64,000 bases of DNA from Candidatus Peribacteria bacterium RIFOXYB1_FULL_54_35 (GCA_001787755.1 MFYJ01000013.1:62001-126000); one strand, 5' to 3'; positions 25,102 to 35,064 are shown, counted from the stretch's first letter. Notes: a model not told the origin generated them from the sequence alone. Translations and numbers: made by a program.

Positions 25102-26781
25102 ATGGATAAGGTTTGCGCCCAATGTTCGGCATCGTTTGAAATCACAAATGAGGATCTTGCGTTCTACGAGAAGGTCTCGCCGACATTCGGAGGGAAGAAG
25201 TACCTCATTCCCCCTCCGACGCTCTGCCCGGACTGTCGGCAGCAACGCAGGCTCTCCTGGAGAAACGAGCGGAGTCTCTGCAAGAGAACCTGTGATCTCT
25301 GCGGAAAAGAGACAGTATCCATCTACCACCTTCCCACACCGTTCCCCGTGTACTGCAATGAGTGCTGGTGGGGAGAGGGATGGGATGCTCTGAGTTTCGG
25401 CCGCGATTTTGACTTCTCAAAGCCATTTTTTGAGCAATTCAACGCATTGCAGCATGCAGTTCCCCGCAACGCTCTCTACAGGAAGAACGCTGTGAACAGC
25501 GACTTCTGCAACCACAGCGACGGCCTCAAGGACTGTTACATGGATGTCTGTGTGGCAGGTTCAGAAAAAGTGTTCTATTCGAAATGGATTATAGACAGCC
25601 ATTCCATCTGTGACTCGTACCAGATGGTGGAATCCACTCAGTGCTACGAATGCTCGTACTCGGACTGGAACAGCAACTGCAGCTTCGTGAAGCACTCCAA
25701 CAACTGCCGCGATTCTCATTTCCTCTTTGACTGCGACGGATGCCACCACTGTTTCCAATGCTGGAATCTGCGCCACCGTGAATACTGCATACGAAATGAG
25801 CCGGTATCGCCGGATGCCTATGCAAAACATGCGCAGGACATCCTTGGGTCCTACGGGAAAATGCAGAAGGCATGGACTGACTTCCAGCGCCTTGTGGAGG
25901 AGAAGGCCATCCACAGAGACCAGCGCCTAACGCAGTGCGAGGACTGTTCCGGGAACCTGATGATGCAGTGCAAGAACGTGCATGACTCCTACGACATCAT
26001 GAACTCGCAGGATTGCCGGTACTGCTACGACTGCGAAGGGATGAAAGATTGTTACGACGCGTACGAACCGGCATTCAACTGCGAACTTCAGTACGAATCA
26101 CACGCATGCAATCGCGGCGTTCATACGCTCTTCGCGCACGTTTCCTACGATGTGAATGATGTGACGTACGTCGACAGCTGCCACAACAGTTCTGACCTCC
26201 TTGGATGTGTTGCTCTGCGCCACAAGAAATACTGCATCTTCAATAAGCAGTACATCAAAGAGGAATACACGGTGCTGGCTGCAAAGATCATCGAGAAAAT
26301 GCAGGCCACTGGCGAATGGGGGGAGTTTTTCCCCTCACATCTCTCCTTTTTTGCCTACAACGATTCCACCGCAGAGGAATTCTTCCCTCTCGGAGAGAAA
26401 GAGGTACTGAGGAGGAACTGGCAGTGGCGGGAGGTGCGCGATGAAGTCCCAAAAGTGAAGAAAATCATCCCCGCAGAAAAGCTCCCGGACTCCATCGATG
26501 ATATTCCTGATGACATTCTCAATTGGGCAATTGAATGCGAAGCCACGGGGAGACCATTCCGGATCATCAAGCAGGAACTCGATCTCTACAGGACTATGCG
26601 GCTCCCTATCCCCCACTTCCACCCTGACGAGCGGCACAGGAGAAGAATGGCTCTGAGAAACCCGCGGAAACTGTGGCAGAGGAAGTGTGCGAAATGCGGG
26701 AAGGAGATACAGACGACGTACGCTCCCGAGAGACCGGAGATTGTGTACTGCGAGCAGTGCTACCTCGCTGAAGTGTATTAG
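25102..26781 (+). CDS. array protein 10, complete N2 zinc site
   Basis: 559 aa from ATG 25102. The frame is open far upstream, but that part overlaps gene 9 in another phase, so I start at the family's MDKVCAQC. N1 (CAQC, CPDC) and N2 (CDLCG, YCNECWW) are complete; C1 is lost (CEATG, HPDER); C2 is intact (CAKC, CEQC). It is close to array protein 9 in the core (NALYRKN, KWII, WNLRHREYC) and nearly identical in the last 100 residues, which may reflect conversion of the 3' end. Confidence 0.87.
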   Translation: MDKVCAQCSASFEITNEDLAFYEKVSPTFGGKKYLIPPPTLCPDCRQQRRLSWRNERSLCKRTCDLCGKETVSIYHLPTPFPVYCNECWWGEGWDALSFGRDFDFSKPFFEQFNALQHAVPRNALYRKNAVNSDFCNHSDGLKDCYMDVCVAGSEKVFYSKWIIDSHSICDSYQMVESTQCYECSYSDWNSNCSFVKHSNNCRDSHFLFDCDGCHHCFQCWNLRHREYCIRNEPVSPDAYAKHAQDILGSYGKMQKAWTDFQRLVEEKAIHRDQRLTQCEDCSGNLMMQCKNVHDSYDIMNSQDCRYCYDCEGMKDCYDAYEPAFNCELQYESHACNRGVHTLFAHVSYDVNDVTYVDSCHNSSDLLGCVALRHKKYCIFNKQYIKEEYTVLAAKIIEKMQATGEWGEFFPSHLSFFAYNDSTAEEFFPLGEKEVLRRNWQWREVRDEVPKVKKIIPAEKLPDSIDDIPDDILNWAIECEATGRPFRIIKQELDLYRTMRLPIPHFHPDERHRRRMALRNPRKLWQRKCAKCGKEIQTTYAPERPEIVYCEQCYLAEVY

Positions 26782-26832
26782 CGACTAGCGGTTAGCGTGT
26801 AGCGTATAGCTGCTAATCGCTAACCGCTCAAA
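26782..26832. repeat. spacer stem-loop, TAGCG-word type
   Basis: GCGACTAGCGGTTAGCG on the left, CGCTAACCGCT on the right, almost the same as 23199-23245. It lies between array gene 10 and a convergent gene. Confidence 0.7.
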
Positions 26833-26862
26833 GTGGTGAACTCCCCACTTCAAAGGCATCAA

Positions 26863-27801
26863 TCAACCGTCATCTTTCCTATCCAGAAAGAATTGACGCA
26901 CACGCGCATGGAGATTTGGCTTGTCTGTAGCCCAGTGCCAAAGCCCGTCCTTACCGATGGCAATATCCTTGGTGCAGTCGAAATCGTGTTCTTTCAGGTA
27001 GCCATAGCGTTCCAAGTACTGCCTGTTTGCGGAGTGGCCATGCCACAGATGAAAAATTCTTCCTTCCACGCATCCTACGGCGCCTTTGGCCATCTTTTGT
27101 GCCTTCTTCCTCCAATGCGCATAGTGCCTGTACATCTGTGTACTGAGCATCAACCGGGGATCCGGATGGTTATTCCACCCGAGAAATGCAGTCGCCATCA
27201 GAACGTCATTTCCTCCCACCACCAGATAATCGTAGAGAGAACACCTGGAGAGCAGAGATCTTCTCGCGGCCCAGACAAATCCGGGTTGGAACACACGAAG
27301 ATCTTCCATGGAAGCATGGTGTGCACCGGCTGCTTGCGCGAGCGATAGCCGCTGGAGCGCAGCAAACGTGTTGCTCCGATTGAATATTGAAACACTCGAG
27401 AAACACTGGGCCACCGGTACGTCTTCAAGAATGCGGGCCAGATCTGCCATCCAGTGACTGTTCTCAAACAGCACATCTGCATCCACCCATGCAACTTTGT
27501 CATACGCATGTACCGGGAGAGATGCAGCCAGAACATTCAATGCACGCTCCTTCTGCCAGAGAATATCAGGCGTACGTATCTGAAGCGTTTTTTCGGACGA
27601 AGGAAGAAAAAACTGCTGCTCTCCAAATGCCACTTCCACCGTCCACAAATCTGCACCCTGAGAACGCATGCTTTCGGCAAACCGCAGGTAGTTTTCTTTC
27701 AGTTTTTGGTACCCGGCGGGGTTGAAGTACGGGGTGAGAACAGCAAGTTTTCCGGGAAGTTCCTTCCTGCCTGCCCGACGCGGAGAGAGAAAGAAATGCA
27801 T
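26863..27801 (-). CDS. glycosyltransferase-like protein
   Basis: 312 aa from ATG 27801; an upstream start at 27849 would add 16 residues. The N-terminal part has a nucleotide-sugar-type beginning (KLAVLTPYFNP), then VAWVDADVLFEN, a DxD metal-binding motif with the context of GT-A fold enzymes, and later 'GGNDVLMATAFLGW' and an LWHGH segment. No membrane helices, so it would act in the cytoplasm. TACAGT lies 9 bases before ATG 27801. It interrupts the array on the opposite strand, as the gene at 14806 does. The exact sugar and acceptor are unknown. Confidence 0.7.
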   Translation of the reverse strand: MHFFLSPRRAGRKELPGKLAVLTPYFNPAGYQKLKENYLRFAESMRSQGADLWTVEVAFGEQQFFLPSSEKTLQIRTPDILWQKERALNVLAASLPVHAYDKVAWVDADVLFENSHWMADLARILEDVPVAQCFSSVSIFNRSNTFAALQRLSLAQAAGAHHASMEDLRVFQPGFVWAARRSLLSRCSLYDYLVVGGNDVLMATAFLGWNNHPDPRLMLSTQMYRHYAHWRKKAQKMAKGAVGCVEGRIFHLWHGHSANRQYLERYGYLKEHDFDCTKDIAIGKDGLWHWATDKPNLHARVRQFFLDRKDDG

Positions 27802-27864
27802 GTATTCCCTACTGTATGCACGAAAATGGAGACGCACAAGGAAGCGCACTGAGACGGTAAGCAG

Positions 27865-27912
27865 GAAGCGGTTAGCGTGTAGCGTTTAGCTGCTAATCGC
27901 TAACCGCTCACC
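27865..27912. repeat. spacer stem-loop, TAGCG-word type
   Basis: AGCGGTTAGCG and CGCTAACCGCT arms, followed by a REP-like palindrome (27913-27938) inserted between stem-loop and promoter. Confidence 0.7.
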
Positions 27913-27938
27913 GCCTGTCCTGAGCTGTGTCGAAGGGC
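27913..27938. repeat. REP-like palindrome upstream of array gene 11
   Basis: GCCTGTCCTGAGC...GTCGAAGGGC; the same sequence occurs upstream of array gene 16 at 36882-36907. Confidence 0.65.
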
Positions 27939-27963
27939 TCATCGTTGTATACTCCAAAGCCTC

Positions 27964-29670
27964 ATGCAGAAGACCAGCCTTCATCAAGATTCCGGCCGGC
28001 AAGCGTGTGCCCAATGCCCGGAATCATTTGAAATCACGGACGGCGATCTCGCGTTCTACGAGAAGGTATCGCCGGTCATTGGAGGGAAGAAGTATCCGAT
28101 TCCCCCGCCGACGCTCTGCCCGGACTGCCGGTTGCAACGGAGACTTTCTGTACGCAACGAGCGGCATCTCTCCCGGCATCGCTGCGATCTGTGTGGGAAA
28201 CCGTGCATTTCCTCCTTCCCTGCAGGGAATACGTTCCCCGTCTACTGTACGGCATGCTGGTGGTCGGACCATTGGGATCCGAAGGACTATGGCCGGGATT
28301 TCGATTTTTCCCGTCCGTTCTTTGAGCAGTTTCAGGAACTCCTCCGCAATGTCCCGAAAGCCGGCGCACTGCAGATGAACAATGAGAACTGCGAGTTTAA
28401 CCATCTCCTCGCCTTCAGCAGAAATTCCTATTTGTGCCCAGGCAGTTACTTCATTGAAGACTGCATCTACGTGCGCAAAAGCCAGTACTGCCGCGACTGC
28501 GTAAACAGTAACGAGCTCAACCGGTGCGAGACCATCGCAGACAGCACCAATTGCGACAACTGCTCCTCCTCGCACCACCTCATCAACTGCCGGAATTGCC
28601 ACTCTTCAAGCTATATGAATGATTGTACGGGGCTCACGAATTGTTTCATGTGCAGCGGGATGGTACAGAAGCAGTACCATTACAAGAATCAGCCGCTCGC
28701 GAAGGAAGCCTACGGGGAGGTGCTTGCGGACGCCGCCCGCAAATCACCGGAGGAACTCCTGCGCACATACCAAGACTTCAGTCGCACTGTCCCCAAACGA
28801 GCGCAGATTCAGCTCAATTGCGAGCACTCCACGGGAGACTATCTGTACAACTGCAAAAATGCCCTGCACTGCTCCGATTGTTTCAATTGCGAAGATTCGA
28901 TGTATCTCCTTGAGTGTGAGGGAGTGAAAGATTCCATGGATCTCTCCATGCACGACAAAGATATTGAGCTCTGTTACGAAATATGCTCCGGCGGGGAGAA
29001 GAGCTACCTCACCGCCTTCTGTTACTGCACCATCGCCTCCCCGCGCTCCCTGTACTTAAGTTCCTGCTTCTACCAGCCCGACAGCTTCGGGTGCGATGGA
29101 TTCCACGGCCACGGTCAGTACTGCATCCTGAACAAGCAATACACCAAGGAAGCGTACGAAGAACTCGTTCCCCGGATTATCGAACACATGCAAACGCACG
29201 GCGAATGGGGGGAGTTTTTTCCCATCAGCATCAGCCCCAATGCCTATAACCAGACTGTGGCACAGGATGAGTTTCCGCTCACGGAAGCGGAGGCGAAAGC
29301 GCGCGGCTGGCCATGGCGCGGAGAGAAGGACGAAATGCCAAAAGTCTCCAAGGTGATTCCTGCTGAGAAGCTCCCGAGCTCTATCGATGACATTCCGGAT
29401 GACATTCTCAACTGGGCAATCGAATGCGAAGCAACCAAAAGACCGTTCAGGATCATCAAGCAGGAGCTCGACCTCTACAGAACCATGCGGCTCCCCATCC
29501 CCCGCTTCCATCCCGACGAGCGGCACAGAAGAATGATGGCTCTCAGGAATCCGCGGAAACTGTGGCAGAGGAAGTGCCATAAGTGCGGGAAGGAGATGCA
29601 GACGACGTACCAGCCTTCGCGGCCTGAAGTTGTCTATTGTGAGACTTGTTACCTTGCAGAGGTATACTGA
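27964..29670 (+). CDS. array protein 11, complete N2 zinc site
   Basis: 568 aa. It begins with the same extension as array protein 9 (SLHQDSGRQA). N1 (CAQC, CPDC) and N2 (CDLCG, YCTACWW) are complete, C1 is lost (CEATK, HPDER), and C2 is intact (CHKC, CETC). The second hinge is unusual (GFHGHGQYCILNKQY), and the first is weak (SGMVQKQYHYKN). TATACT (27948-27953) ends 10 bases before the ATG. The last 22 bases of coding sequence plus the whole downstream spacer are repeated exactly at 33173-33338. Confidence 0.87.
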   Translation: MQKTSLHQDSGRQACAQCPESFEITDGDLAFYEKVSPVIGGKKYPIPPPTLCPDCRLQRRLSVRNERHLSRHRCDLCGKPCISSFPAGNTFPVYCTACWWSDHWDPKDYGRDFDFSRPFFEQFQELLRNVPKAGALQMNNENCEFNHLLAFSRNSYLCPGSYFIEDCIYVRKSQYCRDCVNSNELNRCETIADSTNCDNCSSSHHLINCRNCHSSSYMNDCTGLTNCFMCSGMVQKQYHYKNQPLAKEAYGEVLADAARKSPEELLRTYQDFSRTVPKRAQIQLNCEHSTGDYLYNCKNALHCSDCFNCEDSMYLLECEGVKDSMDLSMHDKDIELCYEICSGGEKSYLTAFCYCTIASPRSLYLSSCFYQPDSFGCDGFHGHGQYCILNKQYTKEAYEELVPRIIEHMQTHGEWGEFFPISISPNAYNQTVAQDEFPLTEAEAKARGWPWRGEKDEMPKVSKVIPAEKLPSSIDDIPDDILNWAIECEATKRPFRIIKQELDLYRTMRLPIPRFHPDERHRRMMALRNPRKLWQRKCHKCGKEMQTTYQPSRPEVVYCETCYLAEVY

Positions 29671-29810
29671 ATCGTATGTGGAATGTCGTATATCGTATGT
29701 CAGATGAGCCTCTTGAAGATCTTTAGGTTTCTCTCCCCTTCTCATTCCCCACATACGACATACCATATACCACATACAACATGCCTATGGACAAGGTCTG
29801 CTCCCAATGT
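29645..29810 (+). repeat. 166-bp perfect direct repeat, copy 1
   Basis: Identical to 33173-33338. It spans the last codons of array gene 11, the spacer stem-loop (29671-29779) and the first 30 bases of array gene 12. The two copies bracket exactly two genes. Confidence 0.85.
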
Positions 29811-31469
29811 GCGGCATCATTCGAAATCACGGATGGCGATCTCGCGTTCTACGAGAAGGTGTCGCCAGTCATTGGAGGGAAGAAGTATCCGATTCCCCCG
29901 CCGACGCTCTGTCCAGACTGCCGACAGCAGAGACGGCTCGTGTGGAGAAATGAACGGAACCTCTACCGTCGCACCTGCGACCAGTGCAACAAATCCATCA
30001 TTTCCATCTATCCCAAGGCAAGTCCCTTCACTGTCTTCTGCCCCGACTGTTGGTGGAGTGACACCTGGGATTCACGGGATTTCGGGCAAGAGATGGATTT
30101 TGGCCGCCCTCTCTTTGAACAGATGCGGGAATTGCAAGAAGAGGTACCGCGCCTGTCTCTCAACATCGTCAGTAACGAGAATTCCGAGTACATCAACCTC
30201 TCCGGATACAACAAGAACTGCTACCTCCTCTTTGCCGCAGAGTACAACGAAGACTGCCATTACGGCACCCAGGTAATCAAATCTACAGGATGTGTGGATG
30301 CGTTCGACTGCTATGAGTCCCGATATTGCTACGAAGTAGTCGATGCAGAGAAGTGCCACTCTGTGCTGTATTCACAAAATGTGAGTGCCTGCTCGGAAAG
30401 CCTGTTCCTCTTTGATTGCCGGGGATGCGCTCACTGCATTCTCTGCACAAATATGCGCAACCAGAAATACTGCATCCGCAACCAGCAGATGCAATCAGAG
30501 GCGTTCGCAGCAGAGAAAAAGCGGATTACCGAAGAGATTGCCAAGGGAAAATTCCGAGAATACCAGGAAGAATTCGCTTCACTCAAACGAACATGCCTGC
30601 ACCGTGCTGCAGATATCGTGAACTGTGAGAATGTCACCGGAGATTATCTGAAGAATTCTCACAATCTCCGAACCTGTTTCGATGTCTCATACGGAGAAGA
30701 CTGTACATACGTGTACACAGGATTCCAGGTAAAAGACCTTGGTGATGTATGTCATACCACTGAGGCAGAGCTCGGCTACGACTCCCTCAGTCTTGGTTAC
30801 GGCTCATATAACACTGCTTTTACACACGGATCATGGAGTGCAAAAAATCTTCTCTACTGCGACATCATCCAGTCCGGCTCGGACATGATGGGGTGCGTAT
30901 CCATGAAACCCGGAAAATACTGCATCCTCAATAAGCAATACACCAAAGAGAGGTATGAGAATTTCGTTCCCAAGGTCATTGCACACATGCAGGAAACGAA
31001 AGAATGGGGTGAGTTCTTCCCCGTTACCCTCAGTCCTTTCGCGTACAACGAAACGAACGCACAGCTTTACTATCCCCTTTCCGAGGTAGAAGTGCTTCAG
31101 CACGGATGGAGATGGCATAAACCGGAAGATTCTCTCTCCGGAGTGAAGAAGACCATCCTCGCAGCGAAGCTGCCTGCATCCATCGAAAACATCCCCGATG
31201 ACGTTCTCAACTGGGCAATCACCTGCGAAGAAACAAGACGCCCATTCAGAATCATCAAACAGGAACTGGAGTTCTACAGAAAAATGAAGCTCCCTATCCC
31301 CCACTTCCATCCTGATGAGCGGCATAAGAGGAGGATGGCCCTGCGTAATCCCCGGGTTCTGTGGCAGAGGAAATGCGGGAAATGCGGGAAGGAGGTACAG
31401 ACAACGTATGCCCCCGATCGTCCTGAGATTGTGTACTGTGAGGCTTGTTACCTTGCGGAGGTGTACTAG
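29781..31469 (+). CDS. array protein 12, complete N2 zinc site
   Basis: 562 aa from ATG 29781, with a second ATG two codons on. TATACC (29766-29771) lies 9 bases before the first. N1 (CSQC, CPDC) and N2 (CDQCN, FCPDCWW) are complete, C1 is lost (CEETR, HPDER), and C2 is intact (CGKC, CEAC). The first block ends in LCTNMRNQKYCIRNQQ. The N-terminal FEITDGDLAFYEKVSPVIGG is shared almost unchanged with members 11 and 13, while the Cys blocks differ strongly. This is a conserved-ends, variable-core pattern. Confidence 0.87.
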   Translation: MPMDKVCSQCAASFEITDGDLAFYEKVSPVIGGKKYPIPPPTLCPDCRQQRRLVWRNERNLYRRTCDQCNKSIISIYPKASPFTVFCPDCWWSDTWDSRDFGQEMDFGRPLFEQMRELQEEVPRLSLNIVSNENSEYINLSGYNKNCYLLFAAEYNEDCHYGTQVIKSTGCVDAFDCYESRYCYEVVDAEKCHSVLYSQNVSACSESLFLFDCRGCAHCILCTNMRNQKYCIRNQQMQSEAFAAEKKRITEEIAKGKFREYQEEFASLKRTCLHRAADIVNCENVTGDYLKNSHNLRTCFDVSYGEDCTYVYTGFQVKDLGDVCHTTEAELGYDSLSLGYGSYNTAFTHGSWSAKNLLYCDIIQSGSDMMGCVSMKPGKYCILNKQYTKERYENFVPKVIAHMQETKEWGEFFPVTLSPFAYNETNAQLYYPLSEVEVLQHGWRWHKPEDSLSGVKKTILAAKLPASIENIPDDVLNWAITCEETRRPFRIIKQELEFYRKMKLPIPHFHPDERHKRRMALRNPRVLWQRKCGKCGKEVQTTYAPDRPEIVYCEACYLAEVY

Positions 31470-31513
31470 CGGTTAGCGTGTAGCGACTAGCCGCTAACCG
31501 CTAACCGCTCGTC
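31470..31513. repeat. spacer stem-loop, TAGCG-word type
   Basis: GCGGTTAGCG on the left, CGCTAACCGC twice on the right, then TTGTATACT, the promoter of array gene 13. Confidence 0.7.
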
Positions 31514-31533
31514 GTTGTATACTTCAAATCCTC

Positions 31534-33198
31534 ATGCAGAAAACTTGTAGCCAATGTTCGGCATCGTTCGAAATCACGGATGGCGATCTTGCGTTCTACG
31601 AGAAGGTGTCGCCGGTCATTGGAGGGAAGAAATTCTTGATTCCTCCTCCCACGCTCTGCCCGGACTGCCGACAGCAGCGCAGGCTCGGATTCCGCAATGA
31701 GCGCCGTCTCTACAGGCGCAAATGTGATTTCACCGGAAAACCGATCATTGCGCTGTTCGCACCGGATGCCCCCTACCCTGTCTATGGCCATGCTTCGTGG
31801 TACTCAGATGCCTGGGATCCGCTGGCGTACGGCCGGGAATTTGATTTTAACACCCCGTTCTTCGACCAGCTGGATGCGCTCTGGAAGCGCGTGCCGCAGC
31901 TCGCCATCTTCAACACGAGAAACGAGAACAGCGAGTACGCCACCTACAGCGAACAGGACAAGAACTGCTACCTCCTCTCTGCAAGCAACCGCAATGAAGA
32001 TTGTTACTACTCGAGCTACATCTGGGACAGCATTTCCTGCTGCGATTGCCACAACGTGGAGAAGGCGGAGCTCTGCTACGAAGCAGTGGACTGCAGCGGT
32101 ACATACAATGTCCGCTACTCACAGAATTGCCACGACTGCCGCGATTGCTCCCTCTGTTATGACTGCCGTTCCTGCCATGATCTGTATGCGTGCAGCGGCC
32201 TCCGCAGCAAGCAATACTGCATCCTCAATGAGCAGTACAGTCCTGAGGAATACAAGAAGAAAATCAAGGAGCTACCCACACAGGAAGTGTATGAAAAGTT
32301 TCAAAAACTGAAGCTCCGCACGCCACGGCTCTTCGCAAACCTGCTCCATTGCGAAGATGTGTCCGGTGACTACCTCACTTCCTGCAGCCGGGCGGACCAT
32401 TGCTTTAATTCGTTTGACCTTCAGGATGCCAAGTTCGTAGAGAACAGCCCAGGAGGTTCCCGCGACGTCATGGATATCAGCGGGTGCACGCACACGCAGT
32501 TTGCGTATGAGCTTGTAAGCGTTGCGTACGGCTACGAAGTGATCTGGTGCATCACATCGCACATCGGTCTCAAGAACTCCCTGTACTGCGTCTCCTGCCA
32601 CAGCGGCCGCAATCTATTCGGATGTGTGGGCATGAAGAAAGGACAGTACTGTCTCCTCAACAGGCAATACAGCAAGGAAGAATATGAAAAACTTGTACCG
32701 AAAGTGATTGCGCATATGCAATCGACGAAGGAATGGGGCGAATTCTTCCCTCTCTGTCTTTCACCCTTCGCATATAATGAAACTGTTGCCCAGGAGTATT
32801 TCCCTCTCTCGAAGCAAGAGGCTGCATCACGAGGTTCGAACTGGAGAGACACCGTCGACGAAATGCCGGAAGTGAAGAAAACAATCCCCGCAGCGAAACT
32901 TCCTGACTCCATTGAGAGTATTCCCGATGACATCCTCAACTGGGCAATCACCTGCGAAACAACGAAACGGCCGTTCAGAATCATCAAGCAGGAGCTGGAG
33001 TTCTACAGAACTATGCAGCTCCCCATTCCCCACTTCCACCCGGATGAGCGGCATAGGAGGAGGATGACCCTGCGAAACCCCCGGGTTCTGTGGCAGCGGA
33101 AATGCCATAAGTGCAGGAAGGAGATACAGACGACGTACGCTCCCGAGAGACCGGAGATTGTGTATTGTGAGGCTTGTTACCTTGCAGAGGTATACTGA
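31534..33198 (+). CDS. array protein 13
   Basis: 554 aa. N1 is intact (CSQC, CPDC). N2 has one Cys (CDFTG) and no Cys pair before WYSD. C1 is lost (CETTK, HPDER) and C2 is intact (CHKC, CEAC). Cys block 1 is dense (CHDCRDCSLCYDCRSCHDLYAC); block 2 has few cysteines. TATACT (31518-31523) ends 10 bases before the ATG. With array gene 12 it forms the two-gene segment between the 166-bp repeats, so a single crossover could remove both. Confidence 0.87.
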   Translation: MQKTCSQCSASFEITDGDLAFYEKVSPVIGGKKFLIPPPTLCPDCRQQRRLGFRNERRLYRRKCDFTGKPIIALFAPDAPYPVYGHASWYSDAWDPLAYGREFDFNTPFFDQLDALWKRVPQLAIFNTRNENSEYATYSEQDKNCYLLSASNRNEDCYYSSYIWDSISCCDCHNVEKAELCYEAVDCSGTYNVRYSQNCHDCRDCSLCYDCRSCHDLYACSGLRSKQYCILNEQYSPEEYKKKIKELPTQEVYEKFQKLKLRTPRLFANLLHCEDVSGDYLTSCSRADHCFNSFDLQDAKFVENSPGGSRDVMDISGCTHTQFAYELVSVAYGYEVIWCITSHIGLKNSLYCVSCHSGRNLFGCVGMKKGQYCLLNRQYSKEEYEKLVPKVIAHMQSTKEWGEFFPLCLSPFAYNETVAQEYFPLSKQEAASRGSNWRDTVDEMPEVKKTIPAAKLPDSIESIPDDILNWAITCETTKRPFRIIKQELEFYRTMQLPIPHFHPDERHRRRMTLRNPRVLWQRKCHKCRKEIQTTYAPERPEIVYCEACYLAEVY

Positions 33199-33338
33199 AT
33201 CGTATGTGGAATGTCGTATATCGTATGTCAGATGAGCCTCTTGAAGATCTTTAGGTTTCTCTCCCCTTCTCATTCCCCACATACGACATACCATATACCA
33301 CATACAACATGCCTATGGACAAGGTCTGCTCCCAATGT
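33173..33338 (+). repeat. 166-bp perfect direct repeat, copy 2
   Basis: Identical to 29645-29810. It includes the gene 13 end, the spacer stem-loop (33199-33307) and the first codons of array gene 14. Confidence 0.85.
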
Positions 33339-34994
33339 TCGGCATCGTTTGAAATCACGGATGACGATCTTGCGTTCTACAAAGAAATTGCGCCGGTGTT
33401 CAACGGGAAGCAGTTCCCCATACCTTCACCTATGCAATGCCCTGCCTGCCGGCTGCAGAGAAGGCTGCTCTTCCGCAATGAACGAAAACTCTACAAAAGG
33501 AATTCCGGCATAAGCAGGAAACCGATGGTGACGATGTTTGCGCCGGATAATCCCTACAAAACCTGTTCTCAGGAAGAGTGGTTCAGCGATACATGGGATC
33601 CAATGGCATACGGGAAGGAATGTAATTTCTCCCATCCGTTCTTCGATCAGCTGCGCGCGCTGAATCTCGCCGTGCCCCATCCGGGGCTGAACAATACGAA
33701 TGTGGAAAATAGCGAATACACGAATTACGCGTTGAACCAGAAGAATTGCTACCTCATTTTCGGAGCCGCCGACAACGAAGACTGCCTCTATGGTAAATTT
33801 GTCATTTTCTCCAAGAACACGACGGACTGCCTGTCTGTCTATTCCTGCGAGTGGTGCTCCGAGGGTGTGGCATCGCAACAGTGCTACGGATGCCACTATT
33901 TCCTGAACTGCCACAACTGCAGTGATTGTTTCATGATCGAAGATTGCAGCGGATGCAAAAACTGCATTATGTGCTTCGGTCTCCGGCAGAGAGAATACTG
34001 CATCCTCAACAAACAACTGACTAGAGAGGAATTTTTGTCGCAGAAAGCGGCGTTGTATCCTTTGACCTCCCAAAAGATCGGACGGATGCAACAGCAACTG
34101 AATGAACTGCAAAAAAATCTCCCACACATCGGTTCCCATATCTATGCGAGTGAAGACTGTACGGGGGACGCCATCTACAACAGCAAGGGGTGCAAGGAGT
34201 GTTTTGATATCAATCATTGCGAAGATTGCCACTGCACGGCATTCACTCCCAATGGAGTTTCTTCGTACGACAGTACATATTCAGCGCCGGACGGCGTGCA
34301 ATGGTGCAACAACGTGACCTGCACCATCGGCCACCGGTGCCTGGGAACGTACATGTGCTGGTACACGAACGACGTGTATTACTCCATCAACTGCCGCCAG
34401 TGCGATTTCTGCTTTGGATGCGTGGGCTTAAGAAATAAGAAATATTGCATCTTCAACAGGCAGTACACGAAGGAGGACTACGAAGTGCTTGCCGGACGCA
34501 TTGCTGAGAAAATGACGGCAGCCGGCGAGTGGGGGCACTTCCTTCCTCCGGATCTCTCGCACTTCGCCTACAACGAAACTATCGCACAGGAGTACTTCCC
34601 CCTCACAAGAGAACAGGCGCTGGCACTCAGGTTCCGATGGCGGCCAGAAGATGCCATTCTGCCGGATGCCAAGAAAACAATCCCGGGCGAGCAGCTGCCG
34701 GACACCATTGGAAACATTCCCGACGATATCCTGCACTGGGCCATCATCTGCAGTGCAACGAAGAAACCGTTCCGCATCACCAAGCCGGAGCTCGATTTCT
34801 ACAGGCGGATGGAACTTCCCGTCCCAAGGCTGCATCCGGATGAACGCCACAGGCTGCGCCTTGCAAAGAAGAAACCGTATCGCCTCTGGAACCGTACCTG
34901 TGCCAAATGCCAAAAGCCCATTGCCACGAGTTTCGCGCCTGATCGTCCTGAAATTGTGTACTGTGAGACCTGCTATCTCAGTGAAGTGTACTAA
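33309..34994 (+). CDS. array protein 14, no Cys in N2
   Basis: 561 aa. N1 is intact (CSQC, CPAC). N2 has lost the otherwise common CD pair (RNSGISRK), although a lone Cys remains downstream (YKTCSQEEW). C1 is lost (CSATK, HPDER) and C2 is intact (CAKC, CETC). The start of the gene is identical to array gene 12 for 30 bases, then diverges quickly (YKEIAPVFNGKQF). TATACC (33294-33299) lies 9 bases before the ATG. The hinges are standard (LRQREYCILNKQ, LRNKKYCIFNRQYTKEDY). Confidence 0.87.
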   Translation: MPMDKVCSQCSASFEITDDDLAFYKEIAPVFNGKQFPIPSPMQCPACRLQRRLLFRNERKLYKRNSGISRKPMVTMFAPDNPYKTCSQEEWFSDTWDPMAYGKECNFSHPFFDQLRALNLAVPHPGLNNTNVENSEYTNYALNQKNCYLIFGAADNEDCLYGKFVIFSKNTTDCLSVYSCEWCSEGVASQQCYGCHYFLNCHNCSDCFMIEDCSGCKNCIMCFGLRQREYCILNKQLTREEFLSQKAALYPLTSQKIGRMQQQLNELQKNLPHIGSHIYASEDCTGDAIYNSKGCKECFDINHCEDCHCTAFTPNGVSSYDSTYSAPDGVQWCNNVTCTIGHRCLGTYMCWYTNDVYYSINCRQCDFCFGCVGLRNKKYCIFNRQYTKEDYEVLAGRIAEKMTAAGEWGHFLPPDLSHFAYNETIAQEYFPLTREQALALRFRWRPEDAILPDAKKTIPGEQLPDTIGNIPDDILHWAIICSATKKPFRITKPELDFYRRMELPVPRLHPDERHRLRLAKKKPYRLWNRTCAKCQKPIATSFAPDRPEIVYCETCYLSEVY

Positions 34995-35016
34995 GGCATT
35001 TATTCTCAAGACAGGA

Positions 35017-35064
35017 CTCACCCTGAGAGACCCCGAGCGAAGCCGAGGGGGAGTCGAAGGGCGA
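35017..35064. repeat. REP-like palindrome, expanded form
   Basis: Nested CCCTGAG...CCCCGAGCGAAGCCGAGGGG...TCGAAGGGCGA units directly before a relic gene end. Confidence 0.6.
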
